A model generated the notes under the pieces. The model made no database searches. It worked only from the letters and a program-made list of their open reading frames with translations, and was not told the DNA's origin. This document shows, piece by piece, positions 1 to 5,523 of a DNA stretch of 6,015 nt; within the stretch, counting starts at the first letter, position 1, and each line of letters opens with the position of its first letter. The position numbers and the translations under genes are program-made. Source of the stretch: Nitrososphaerota archaeon (GTDB lineage Archaea; Thermoproteota; EX4484-205; JAAOZO01); NCBI GenBank assembly GCA_011605715.1, contig JAAOZO010000012.1, forward strand, positions 1 through 6,015, read 5' to 3'.

Positions 1-183
1 AAGAGGAAGGTTACAAGCGTCGAATACCAGCTTTCTACCGTGATTGCTAAAGATTTAGACGAAATAAAGTCAACGCTTTCTGACCTTAAAAACCAAGGAA
101 AGACTCCTAGTCCGCCTTCAAAAGCAGGTAGACCTCTTGGAACTAATGTAGAAGTCGAAGGAGGTGAAGCCGTTAATCAATGA
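1..183 (+). CDS. C-terminal 60 residues of an unknown protein (5' end outside window)
   Basis: Frame 1 is open from the window edge to TGA at 181-183, so only the last 60 residues are visible. The first ~35 are charged and helix-prone (a stretch such as KDLDEIKSTLSDLK looks like the end of a coiled coil). They are followed by a Pro/Ser/Gly/Lys-rich, probably disordered tail ending in EGGEAVNQ. The stop overlaps the next start as ATGA (180-183), which means it is the upstream member of the same operon. A ribosome binding site for the downstream gene, GGAGGTGA, lies within its last codons at 160-167. No family can be assigned. The reading is supported by the open frame and the translational-coupling arrangement. 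Confidence 0.75.
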   Translation, partial: KRKVTSVEYQLSTVIAKDLDEIKSTLSDLKNQGKTPSPPSKAGRPLGTNVEVEGGEAVNQ

Positions 184-1331
184 GCCTTCCTTCGCTAACA
201 CCTGAAGACGTCATAAGGAAGCTCAGAGAAAGAGCACCTAGCGATAGAATAGTTGACGTTGAGCGAAGAGTTACGCCTTCTACAATTTATGCAAATGAAA
301 GGCTTTTTGGAGTACCTGTGTTCGCTTTTGGAGAAGGCTACAAAGGACAGTACTTGAGGCACAGCTACTACGACGCTACGCCTACAGAACGAGTGTGGCA
401 GATAGAACTAGGGACGGTCTCGATTTATGGAGAGCGAAAAGGAAAAGTCTATCCTCTTTTTGCAAATGGCTTCCCCACATCATACGTTTTTTCTATATCG
501 CCTAACGAATTTGAAGGCTTTTGGGCAGAGCAAATGAACACTCTTGACGTTATCGAAGTAAAAGAAAGCCAGATTATTAACCTAGACAGAGCAACTCAGC
601 TTAAAGATAGCATTCTCATAATCGATAGGTTTGATTTACTCAAAGCGACAGCAAGTCGCTCATTGCCAGAAGGCATCGTTAAAGCGTTACAAACGCTTCT
701 TAAAGAGCCATACCGAAGCTTACTGTCTCATGAAGACCTTACATACATAGAATACTTGCTTAGAATGAACGCAGGAATAACACTTCCTTCTGACATAATT
801 GACGACCTTGTTGAGAAGAACAGAATTATCGAGAGTATGCAGAGAGCAGTATGGGAATACCAAAGACGAATTCACGATTACGAAACAAACATGAACATTT
901 ACAGAAGCGAGAACACAAAGTACTATCAGCTGGTAAGCGAGTACTCTCAAGAGTTTTCAAGAATTAGCGTTGAGCTAACAAACGCTCAAAAACAACTAAT
1001 TAGGCTAAAAAATGATCTTGAAATCAGCATGAGAGAGGCACAGACTTTAGAAGATGCGAAGAAGATGCTCACAAATGCTCTTGCTATTGCAAACCAGCTT
1101 ACAGACGAACTGAACAAGCTGAACATGACAGCAAGATCAACTGCCGAAACAGTACTTCAGACGTCGGAAACCTATAATGCAATAGTGTCTAAAATGAAAG
1201 AAGTAGAGTTCAGAGAAGCTACAAAAGACCTTGAGAAGAGAGAGAAGAAAGTAGGAGCTACTGAAGGAAAAGAAGAGAAAAAAGGTGTAAGTGCTTCTGT
1301 GAAGAAGAAAGGGGGAGAAGAAAGTGAGTGA
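180..1331 (+). CDS. Unknown protein with long C-terminal coiled coil, 383 aa
   Basis: I do not recognise the family. Residues 1-200 look globular, mixed alpha/beta, with many aromatic residues at 37-115 and no membrane segment or signal peptide. Residues ~205-358 form a long heptad-rich region typical of a coiled coil, and residues ~352-383 are a Lys/Glu-rich, probably disordered tail. The start is the ATG of the ATGA overlap at 180, served by GGAGGTGA at 160-167. It is the second visible gene of the operon and overlaps the next gene by 8 nt. The architecture (globular head plus long rod) suits a structural or scaffolding role, for example in a virion or in a filament with its neighbours, but that is inference from shape only. 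The extended, low-complexity C-terminus could also make it a membrane- or nucleic-acid-associated organiser. Confidence 0.85.
   Translation: MSLPSLTPEDVIRKLRERAPSDRIVDVERRVTPSTIYANERLFGVPVFAFGEGYKGQYLRHSYYDATPTERVWQIELGTVSIYGERKGKVYPLFANGFPTSYVFSISPNEFEGFWAEQMNTLDVIEVKESQIINLDRATQLKDSILIIDRFDLLKATASRSLPEGIVKALQTLLKEPYRSLLSHEDLTYIEYLLRMNAGITLPSDIIDDLVEKNRIIESMQRAVWEYQRRIHDYETNMNIYRSENTKYYQLVSEYSQEFSRISVELTNAQKQLIRLKNDLEISMREAQTLEDAKKMLTNALAIANQLTDELNKLNMTARSTAETVLQTSETYNAIVSKMKEVEFREATKDLEKREKKVGATEGKEEKKGVSASVKKKGGEESE
1311..1317 (+). promoter_or_regulatory. Ribosome binding site deciding the GTG start at 1324
   Basis: GGGGGAG lies 6 nt before GTG 1324. No ATG in this frame sits at a comparable distance from an SD-like sequence, so the GTG start, with its 8-nt overlap with the preceding gene, is preferred. 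Confidence 0.6.
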
Positions 1332-1971
1332 GAGCAACTATAATGCTGTCATAATGAACTTACTTAATGAGCTTAGAGCTGTGCTTCGATATGGCTCTAT
1401 CTCCAGCAATCCAATAGACGCAATGGAAAAAGCTCTGAACATTATTGACCGCATCACGATGGCGAAGTCAGAGTTCTTGCAGAACGTAGGTGGTATTGAC
1501 GTTTCAGATAGGCGTTACTCACTTACGCTTGATATTTCAAAAGACGTTAACATGAAGTTAGCTCAGCTGAAGAACGTCATTATTCAAGGCAAATTTGCTT
1601 TGGCTTTAAACCACGAATTGCCAGAAGTAGAAACTAGTTTGCAAACGCTTCTCGATTCAGTTTCGCTAGTTGCTCGTGGTGCTTCTATTTCTACCTTAAG
1701 CACACTAGTTCCTTCAGCTCAGAAGGTTTCAGTTCCGATACCTTCCTCAATACAGCTCATTAATCCACAGGCGGCTCAAATCTACGCTTACTTGATGCGT
1801 GTTGGACGCACAGATGTGGAAACGATAATGCGAGAGCTAGGCCTAAGCCTCGAGGACGCAAACAAGGCAATAAACTACCTAGTGGCTAACAGCTACGTAG
1901 AAACCGAGCTTTCACCTGAGAGAAAGATCGTGGTGAAACTGAAGCAGACAGGTGGTAGCTATGGTTTATAG
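1324..1971 (+). CDS. Protein with C-terminal winged helix-turn-helix, 215 aa
   Basis: The N-terminal ~140 residues are mostly helical with no recognised motif. A flexible Ser/Pro-rich linker (~129-146) leads to a C-terminal segment (147-206) with the pattern of a winged helix: helix 148-159, helix 163-171 (DVETIMREL), a turn GLSLE, recognition helix 176-188 (EDANKAINYLVAN), then two strands 191-206 forming the wing. This resembles the MarR/ArsR-type wHTH fold seen in many archaeal regulators, although such domains also occur in viral structural and replication proteins. It starts with GTG inside the end of the preceding gene and overlaps the next gene by 11 nt, so it is probably translated together with the coiled-coil protein. 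Whether it binds DNA, and which DNA, cannot be said from sequence alone. Binding the operon's own promoter (outside the window) is one possibility. Confidence 0.8.
   Translation: MSESNYNAVIMNLLNELRAVLRYGSISSNPIDAMEKALNIIDRITMAKSEFLQNVGGIDVSDRRYSLTLDISKDVNMKLAQLKNVIIQGKFALALNHELPEVETSLQTLLDSVSLVARGASISTLSTLVPSAQKVSVPIPSSIQLINPQAAQIYAYLMRVGRTDVETIMRELGLSLEDANKAINYLVANSYVETELSPERKIVVKLKQTGGSYGL
1951..1955 (+). promoter_or_regulatory. Ribosome binding site favouring ATG 1961 over GTG 1952
   Basis: GGTGG at 1951-1955 is 5 nt before ATG 1961 in the same frame as GTG 1952. The GTG is itself part of the SD-like run and has no SD of its own at proper spacing, so ATG 1961 is the likelier start. Confidence 0.55.
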
Positions 1972-2341
1972 CATAACATACTATGCGACAGAGTTCTTAG
2001 TTAGAGCCGTTCTCTCTCTGTATTACGGAATAAAAGATTGGTTAGAAAGAGTTTCTCATGTTGAAGAAAAGGAAATGAAACCGCCTCTCATACCGCCTGG
2101 TTATGTAGGATGGGTTAGAAAACATGACGAAGCAGGAAACGAAGTTCTAGAGTGGTATGGCAACATAAATGCAAGAATACCTACGTCTCACATTGATATA
2201 GTAACCAACGCAATAAACTTAGCTGAAAAAAGTCCACCTACTCGCAGGTACATGACGTTCTCAGAGATGGCAAGTAAGAATTGGTTTAAAGAAGTGGAAG
2301 CTTTGAGCAAAATGATAAAAGGTGAGAAGAAAGGTGGTTGA
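1961..2341 (+). CDS. Unknown small protein, 126 aa
   Basis: No family is recognised. Residues 4-24 form a hydrophobic, tyrosine-rich helix interrupted by single Glu and Arg residues, so it is more likely an amphipathic membrane-surface or packing helix than a clean transmembrane segment. A proline-rich turn (41-48, PPLIPPGY) separates it from a soluble segment rich in Trp, Asn and charged residues, and the tail is basic (KGEKKGG). The start at ATG 1961 is chosen because GGTGG precedes it; an in-frame GTG at 1952 would add three residues. It overlaps the gene upstream by 11 nt and the gene downstream by 8 nt, so it is a genuine operon member. Function unknown. Confidence 0.75.
   Translation: MVYSITYYATEFLVRAVLSLYYGIKDWLERVSHVEEKEMKPPLIPPGYVGWVRKHDEAGNEVLEWYGNINARIPTSHIDIVTNAINLAEKSPPTRRYMTFSEMASKNWFKEVEALSKMIKGEKKGG
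2320..2326 (+). promoter_or_regulatory. Ribosome binding site selecting GTG 2334
   Basis: AGGTGAG, a strong match to the archaeal anti-SD, lies 7 nt before GTG 2334. The longer reading from GTG 2322 would place the start codon inside this SD with no SD of its own, so the four extra N-terminal residues are probably not made. Confidence 0.6.
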
Positions 2342-2756
2342 AGTAATAGTTCAAGATAATCCTCTATGTCCTCATTGTGAAGCGTTAAGGAAGTCGCTAT
2401 TGCCTGTTTTGAAGAGGCTTGACGTTGTTATTGACGAGCATGTTATAGGTGGACACAGCTTAAGCGCATTCGAGGAAGACTATGCCTCTGCAACTTACAA
2501 GCCAGAGTGGATAGAAGCCTTTGGAAGCAATGAAATGAAGAAAAAACTGAAAGAGCTTTCGCCAATACTGAACTACCTTGGTGGTGCAGTAAGCTTTCCT
2601 GTAATCAAAGTAAGGTGGTACGATGGCGTTGCGCCACGAGAAGTCGTGATAAAAGGCTTCCCCACAGATGTGGATTCACCAGACGTAAAGGCGTTCATTA
2701 AGAACTTTGCATCTTTTATTCAAATGGTAAAGAAGGTGGAAGAGGAGAGCCAATGA
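2334..2756 (+). CDS. Thioredoxin-fold thiol-disulfide oxidoreductase with CPHC active site, 140 aa
   Basis: The protein opens directly with a beta strand (VEVIVQ, residues 2-7) leading to a CPHC redox motif (C12, P13, H14, C15) at the N-terminus of a helix, as in thioredoxin-fold proteins. The required cis-proline is in SFPVIKV (P89), followed by a strand pair and a C-terminal helix (115-135). CPHC is the classical DsbA dipeptide and in that family gives an oxidising site. However, there is no signal peptide and the protein is short, with only one active-site motif, so it resembles glutaredoxin-like or small thioredoxin-like proteins of archaea and their viruses. The ~30 residues around 42-75 are an insertion between active site and cis-proline. 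A likely role is forming or exchanging disulfides in intracellular proteins, which are common in hyperthermophiles. The cysteine-rich protein encoded next to it is a possible partner by inference. Starts GTG at 2334; ends in an ATGA overlap with the next gene. Confidence 0.8.
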   Translation: MVEVIVQDNPLCPHCEALRKSLLPVLKRLDVVIDEHVIGGHSLSAFEEDYASATYKPEWIEAFGSNEMKKKLKELSPILNYLGGAVSFPVIKVRWYDGVAPREVVIKGFPTDVDSPDVKAFIKNFASFIQMVKKVEEESQ

Positions 2757-3430
2757 AGAAGTATAGCTTAATTGGAGAGCCTGATATTTGCAGAGGCGGA
2801 AGGCTAAAAAGCATAGCTTATTGTTGCAACAAAAACTGCATATTCTTCAAGATCGCTCTAAAGAAGCTTGGCTTAAGCTACAAGAACTACATAGAAGTGA
2901 AGAAAAAACACGATAAAATTGTAGGTTTGGAAAACAACAAGGTAGTTCACTTAGCTTTCAGTAGAAGCTTAGAAACAAGAGACGACATGAGAGACAAAGC
3001 TCTAAAGGTAGTTGGTTGGTCTCCAACTGATTATTACGAGTATAAAAAGAAAATACTTGAAGCTCTAATTCCTCTCGTGAAGCATCCAGAAGCACTTGAC
3101 GAAAGAATAGTAAAAGCTTTCAACTTAGACCTATTTGATATGAACGAGAAGAAAAGCTACAAAGCAACAGCTCTTGGAAGCTTAGAAGCGAGAATTCTCT
3201 CAATAAAAAAAGTTGTTGAGCAAGACGATAACGTCCAGAACGAGCTTGGAGAAATGGATTATGTTGGAGTAAGAGTACCTAGAGAAATGCTTGAGGAAAT
3301 AGACAAAATGATAAGCAAAGGCTTTCTAGGAAGCAGAAGCGATGCGATAAGACTTGGTCTTCAGACTGTAATAAGAGCCTTCAAAACTCTGACTTCAGAG
3401 AGAGAAAGCGAGAAAGAGAAATCTTTATAA
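2753..3430 (+). CDS. Cysteine-rich N-terminal domain fused to C-terminal ribbon-helix-helix DNA-binding domain, 225 aa
   Basis: Residues ~169-210 match the RHH (CopG/NikR-like) fold: a short strand DYVGVRVP, helix A 176-189 (REMLEEIDKMI), a turn GFLGSR, and helix B 194-208 (SRSDAIRLGLQTVIRAF). RHH dimers insert the paired strands into the DNA major groove. The N-terminus has four clustered cysteines, C13-x10-C24-C25-x3-C29, a plausible zinc or iron-sulfur site. The pattern loosely recalls the small cysteine-rich domain of methanogenesis marker 9-type proteins, but this is from memory and weak. The middle (40-165) is Lys-rich and helical. RHH domains are more often N-terminal in short repressors, so the C-terminal placement after a cysteine domain is unusual and could make it a metal- or redox-responsive regulator. 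ATG 2753 forms an ATGA overlap with the thioredoxin-fold gene and has GAGGAG at 2742-2747. The stop TAA (3428-3430) lies inside the TATA box of the next gene. Confidence 0.82.
   Translation: MKKYSLIGEPDICRGGRLKSIAYCCNKNCIFFKIALKKLGLSYKNYIEVKKKHDKIVGLENNKVVHLAFSRSLETRDDMRDKALKVVGWSPTDYYEYKKKILEALIPLVKHPEALDERIVKAFNLDLFDMNEKKSYKATALGSLEARILSIKKVVEQDDNVQNELGEMDYVGVRVPREMLEEIDKMISKGFLGSRSDAIRLGLQTVIRAFKTLTSERESEKEKSL
3400..3422 (+). repeat. 23-bp exact direct repeat, copy 1 (upstream of TATA 3424)
   Basis: This purine-rich 23-bp stretch, with core AGCGAGAAAGAGAAAT, is identical to 5746-5768. Here it encodes the last residues of the RHH protein (RESEKEK) and ends directly before the TATA box of the 84-aa gene, so it covers the BRE position. 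A degenerate version (AGCGAGAAAAAAAATG) recurs at 3452-3467 as the leader of that gene. Confidence 0.85.
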
Positions 3431-3431
3431 A
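3424..3431 (+). promoter_or_regulatory. TATA box of the 84-aa gene, overlapping the RHH stop codon
   Basis: TTTATAAA, a palindromic archaeal TATA box centred about 37 nt before ATG 3465. With the usual ~26-nt TATA-to-start-site distance, transcription would begin near 3454, giving a leader of about 11 nt. The TAA stop of the upstream gene (3428-3430) is part of the box. Confidence 0.75.
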
Positions 3432-3464
3432 CTCGCTTAAACCAATAAGAGAGCGAGAAAAAAA

Positions 3465-3719
3465 ATGAGCAAAGAATTAGGTTCGGGAACAGGTGCTCTA
3501 ACAGAATTCATCAGAAGGTGTGAAGCCGCAGGAGGAGTACCAATAATCAGAACAAAGTATGGAGGGAAACCACTAAAACCAGCAGGAAGAGTGATCGTCG
3601 CATGCTGGGGAGCAAAAGATCAAGTTCCAGGTGGATCAATATCCGACGTTCCACCTGACGTAATCGCAACTCTCCAGAAGGAAAGAGGAGCTTACAAGAA
3701 ATTAGTTCCCTCCTTCTAA
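3465..3719 (+). CDS. Unknown 84-aa protein with short purine leader, probably well expressed
   Basis: No family is recognised. The protein is soluble-looking, glycine- and proline-rich, with a helix at 10-22, two cysteines (C19, C47) and a likely strand pair around 25-30 and 42-47 (RVIVAC). There is no membrane segment. It has its own TATA box and a leader almost identical to that of the hydrophobic gene at 5767. Its codon choice differs from the membrane genes nearby: isoleucine is only ATC or ATA, phenylalanine only TTC, and GGA, CCA and GCA are frequent. This bias and the strong TATA box suggest high expression, as for a virion component, but that is inference. The start is the first ATG after the TATA box; no SD is present, as expected for a very short leader. 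Confidence 0.8.
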   Translation: MSKELGSGTGALTEFIRRCEAAGGVPIIRTKYGGKPLKPAGRVIVACWGAKDQVPGGSISDVPPDVIATLQKERGAYKKLVPSF

Positions 3720-3746
3720 AAGCGCTAACAGTACCTAACAGAAAGA

Positions 3747-3755
3747 CTTTTATTT
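3747..3755 (+). promoter_or_regulatory. TATA box of the 124-aa gene (leaderless)
   Basis: CTTTTATTT, preceded by the purine-rich GAAAGA, is centred 26 nt before ATG 3777. Transcription is therefore expected to start at or next to the A of the start codon. Confidence 0.6.
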
Positions 3756-3776
3756 TCTCTACTTTTTGCATTTTTT
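3755..3776 (+). terminator. T-rich tract, likely terminator of the 84-aa gene
   Basis: Several T-runs (TTTT, CTTTTT, TTTTTT) follow the 84-aa gene within 60 nt. Archaeal RNA polymerase terminates on such U-tracts without a hairpin. The tract overlaps the initiation region of the next gene. Confidence 0.45.
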
Positions 3777-4151
3777 ATGTCTCTTTTAATTTGCAGAGAA
3801 GACTTACCTAGGAATCCTAGTGCAAGTGCTAAAAACTATCCTTTTCCTTATTGCTGGGACGTTTATGAGTTAGCTTATCAAGCCACAAAGCAAGGAAAGG
3901 AAAGTAAGCTTTACGAGGAAGCAAGAAGAGTTTTCTGGGAATGCTATTGGAGACTTAAAGGTCGCTACAAGGAGAAAAAGCCGTTCTTCAGAGTTTACGA
4001 AACAAACAACTATGTAACTGAAGTTGTAGGCGGTAAGCAACTAGAAGACTACGTCTGTAGAAATGTGATCGTGGCAAGTATGGAAACAGAGGTAGTACCT
4101 GAGGAAGCGAAAGAGCAAAAGACAAAGCTCTACAAAGAGATTTTTGGTTAA
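3777..4151 (+). CDS. Unknown cysteine- and aromatic-rich protein, 124 aa
   Basis: I do not recognise this protein. It is soluble, with four cysteines (C6, C26, C56, C94), and unusually rich in Tyr, Phe and Trp between residues 21 and 75 (for example YPFPYCWDVY and FWECYWRL). The central part (27-62) should be helical and the last ~18 residues are a charged helix. No metal-binding spacing is evident, but the cysteines could form disulfides in a hyperthermophile. The start ATG 3777 is supported by a TATA box centred 26 nt upstream, the leaderless arrangement. Codons end in T more often than in the 84-aa gene just upstream. It stands alone between two promoters, so it is probably transcribed separately. 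Confidence 0.75.
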   Translation: MSLLICREDLPRNPSASAKNYPFPYCWDVYELAYQATKQGKESKLYEEARRVFWECYWRLKGRYKEKKPFFRVYETNNYVTEVVGGKQLEDYVCRNVIVASMETEVVPEEAKEQKTKLYKEIFG

Positions 4152-4160
4152 CACCAAAAC

Positions 4161-4168
4161 TTTTTAAA
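4161..4168 (+). promoter_or_regulatory. TATA box of the 140-aa membrane protein gene (leaderless)
   Basis: TTTTTAAA, preceded by the A-rich CAAAAC, is centred 26-27 nt before ATG 4191, so the message should start at the start codon. T-runs at 4161-4165 and 4172-4176 may also end the preceding transcript. Confidence 0.65.
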
Positions 4169-4190
4169 CCTGTTTTTCGAGTATGCATAC

Positions 4191-4613
4191 ATGGACGACG
4201 AAGAGAGAGCGGAAATGCTCTACATGGGCATTAGTAGTCTTCTAAGTATTTTACTTATCATAAGCATGTTTGGAGACCTCTTAGGGATCAATGTTTTTGA
4301 ACTTGCAAGAATGGTTATCACGAAGCCTTGGATAATACCAAAAGACATTGTTGAAAAATACTATCCGATATGGTATGGAATGGAGTGGCTCTTGCTAATT
4401 GTAATGGTTGCAGACCAAGTTTACACTATGCGATATTTCTCTGAGAACAAGACCTATCCAAATATGACTTACGTTAGGTGGGTAAGCCTAATCATGTTCT
4501 TCCTTTCCTTCTGGCTTACCATACTCTTCCGCACAATGACGTTTGCCATTATTTCTTTCCTTAGCGTTTGCTCTTTCGTCTACACCTTCATGAAAAAGGA
4601 AGAAGAAGTGTGA
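4191..4613 (+). CDS. Four-helix integral membrane protein of unknown function, 140 aa
   Basis: Four hydrophobic segments are visible: ~12-33, ~60-79, ~95-113 and ~114-134. The N-terminus is acidic (MDDEERAE) and the C-terminus is KKEEEV. The 40-55 stretch between helices 1 and 2 is probably an amphipathic segment outside the membrane core. There is no signal peptidase site and no catalytic motif I can see. ATG 4191 is chosen because the TATA box is exactly at leaderless distance; an ATG at 4183 is in another frame and closes after 16 codons. The CPBP protease gene follows after 48 nt with its own TATA box. Working as a partner or substrate of that protease is possible only by adjacency. Confidence 0.8.
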   Translation: MDDEERAEMLYMGISSLLSILLIISMFGDLLGINVFELARMVITKPWIIPKDIVEKYYPIWYGMEWLLLIVMVADQVYTMRYFSENKTYPNMTYVRWVSLIMFFLSFWLTILFRTMTFAIISFLSVCSFVYTFMKKEEEV

Positions 4614-4620
4614 GAAAAAG

Positions 4621-4638
4621 CTTTTTAACTTTAAAAAT
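4621..4638 (+). promoter_or_regulatory. Tandem TATA boxes of the CPBP protease gene
   Basis: Two candidate boxes follow the A-rich GAGAAAAAG: CTTTTTAAC (4621-4629) and TTTAAAAAT (4630-4638). The second is centred about 28 nt before ATG 4662 and would give a near-leaderless message. The first would give a ~10-nt leader (GAAGAGCGAAC). I cannot tell which is used. Confidence 0.55.
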
Positions 4639-4661
4639 AGCGTGTATGCTGAAGAGCGAAC

Positions 4662-5387
4662 ATGGACATAATAAGTGGCTTAATTTCTTATTTTCCGTGG
4701 TATGTTCTCTTAGTGCTAGTTCCTGCCGTTATTCGCTCAGTAATAGAGGACGCTTTAAAGATACACTATTACGAAGAGTCTGTTTTTGATCCTTTCTCTT
4801 TTACAAGGCTTGAAAACTCGATTGACGCCACCTCTTTGTACAGAAGCATTGTCTTAACAGGCATGTACTTTCCTTTGTTTGAAGAAGTCTTCTTCCGCCT
4901 CATTCCTTTTTACTTCTTAGGTGCTTACGGCTTAGTAATTGGCAACGTAGTTTGGATTTTAATGCATCCTACGTGGCAGTTGGAAAAGGTTGATAGCGAA
5001 GGTTGGAAGAAGCTAGTTTTCTTCTTGACCACAACTGCTTATTATGCAACTGCAGGTGCATTTTACTCTCTAGCTTGGCTAAATGGAGACGGAATAATCG
5101 CCATACTTTACCACATGCTTCATAACACGACTATCATAATTGCTTCTGCTTTTCAGGAAGAGATGCCGAAGCTTACCTTTCCAACCTTGCTCAGCGGAAG
5201 CGGAAAGTTCGTTAAAGCCAAGAGTAACAGCACAGATGTGGAGACAGAAGAAACTGACTTTGAAGAAAGCGTGCCAGAAACGAGTTCTTCCTTCTTTGTG
5301 AAGTCAAAAAGCACTATCTTTTATGAAGAAAAAACGGACGAACTTTCAGACGAAAGAAAGTTTAAGTTTGTGAAGCGAAAGTGGTAG
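4662..5387 (+). CDS. CPBP-family (Abi/CAAX-like) intramembrane metalloprotease, 241 aa
   Basis: The three family motifs are present in order: EEVFFR (E74, E75, R79; family EExxxR), WILMH (H102; family FxxxH with Trp for Phe) and HMLHN (H151 and N155; family HxxxN/D). Glutamate and histidines in these motifs form the active site within the membrane. Hydrophobic segments are at about 8-28, 62-73, 80-101, 117-139 and 143-163. CPBP enzymes include CAAX prenyl proteases, bacteriocin-immunity proteins and presumed processing proteases. The substrate here is unknown, and an adjacent membrane protein is the obvious candidate. After the catalytic core, residues ~167-241 are a hydrophilic tail with three FVKxK motifs (starting at F183, F212, F236) separated by acidic, Ser/Thr-rich stretches, unusual for the family. 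The start is the first ATG after the TATA boxes. Family assignment is strong; biological role is open. Confidence 0.85.
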   Translation: MDIISGLISYFPWYVLLVLVPAVIRSVIEDALKIHYYEESVFDPFSFTRLENSIDATSLYRSIVLTGMYFPLFEEVFFRLIPFYFLGAYGLVIGNVVWILMHPTWQLEKVDSEGWKKLVFFLTTTAYYATAGAFYSLAWLNGDGIIAILYHMLHNTTIIIASAFQEEMPKLTFPTLLSGSGKFVKAKSNSTDVETEETDFEESVPETSSSFFVKSKSTIFYEEKTDELSDERKFKFVKRKW

Positions 5388-5523
5388 TAATTTATTTCTT
5401 ATAACGTGGCCTTCTAAACATTTAAATATTTGCCAATCTTTCAATTCTTACTTAAGGTTCATCAGGCTGACTAAACTTGCCTTCTGAAACTCTATCCAAA
5501 AATCTTTCAGTTTCTACTGTGTT
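5388..5523. other. AT-rich non-coding stretch between protease gene and GC-rich island
   Basis: No protein gene on either strand. Positions 5388-5460 are below 30% GC. T-rich sequence at 5390-5400 could end the protease transcript. TTTAAATA at 5421-5428 is a possible + strand TATA box that would start a transcript near 5450. Two weak hairpins are possible: AGGC 5464-5467 with GCCT 5479-5482, and GAAACT 5486-5491 with AGTTTC 5509-5514. On the minus strand, a T5 run at 5502-5498 is a possible terminator for an RNA made from the GC island. Confidence 0.45.

Noticed and set aside
720..950. 76-codon minus-strand open frame
   Set aside because: Lies wholly within the coiled-coil gene, has no promoter or SD, and its composition mirrors the opposite coding strand.
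1137..1337. 66-codon minus-strand open frame
   Set aside because: Its Phe/Ser/Leu-rich product is the antisense image of the Lys/Glu-rich tail of the coiled-coil protein.
2322..2756. Longer reading of the thioredoxin-fold gene from GTG 2322
   Set aside because: That GTG is inside the SD sequence used by GTG 2334, and the four extra basic residues precede the first strand of the fold.
3547..3771. 74-codon minus-strand open frame
   Set aside because: Antisense to the 84-aa gene, which has a clear promoter. The minus-strand frame has no convincing promoter or SD.
3988..4188. 66-codon minus-strand open frame
   Set aside because: Shadow of the 124-aa gene, with no supporting signals.
4568..4789. 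73-codon plus-strand open frame spanning two genes
   Set aside because: Overlaps the end of the four-helix protein gene and the start of the protease gene in another frame, with no SD or properly spaced TATA box.
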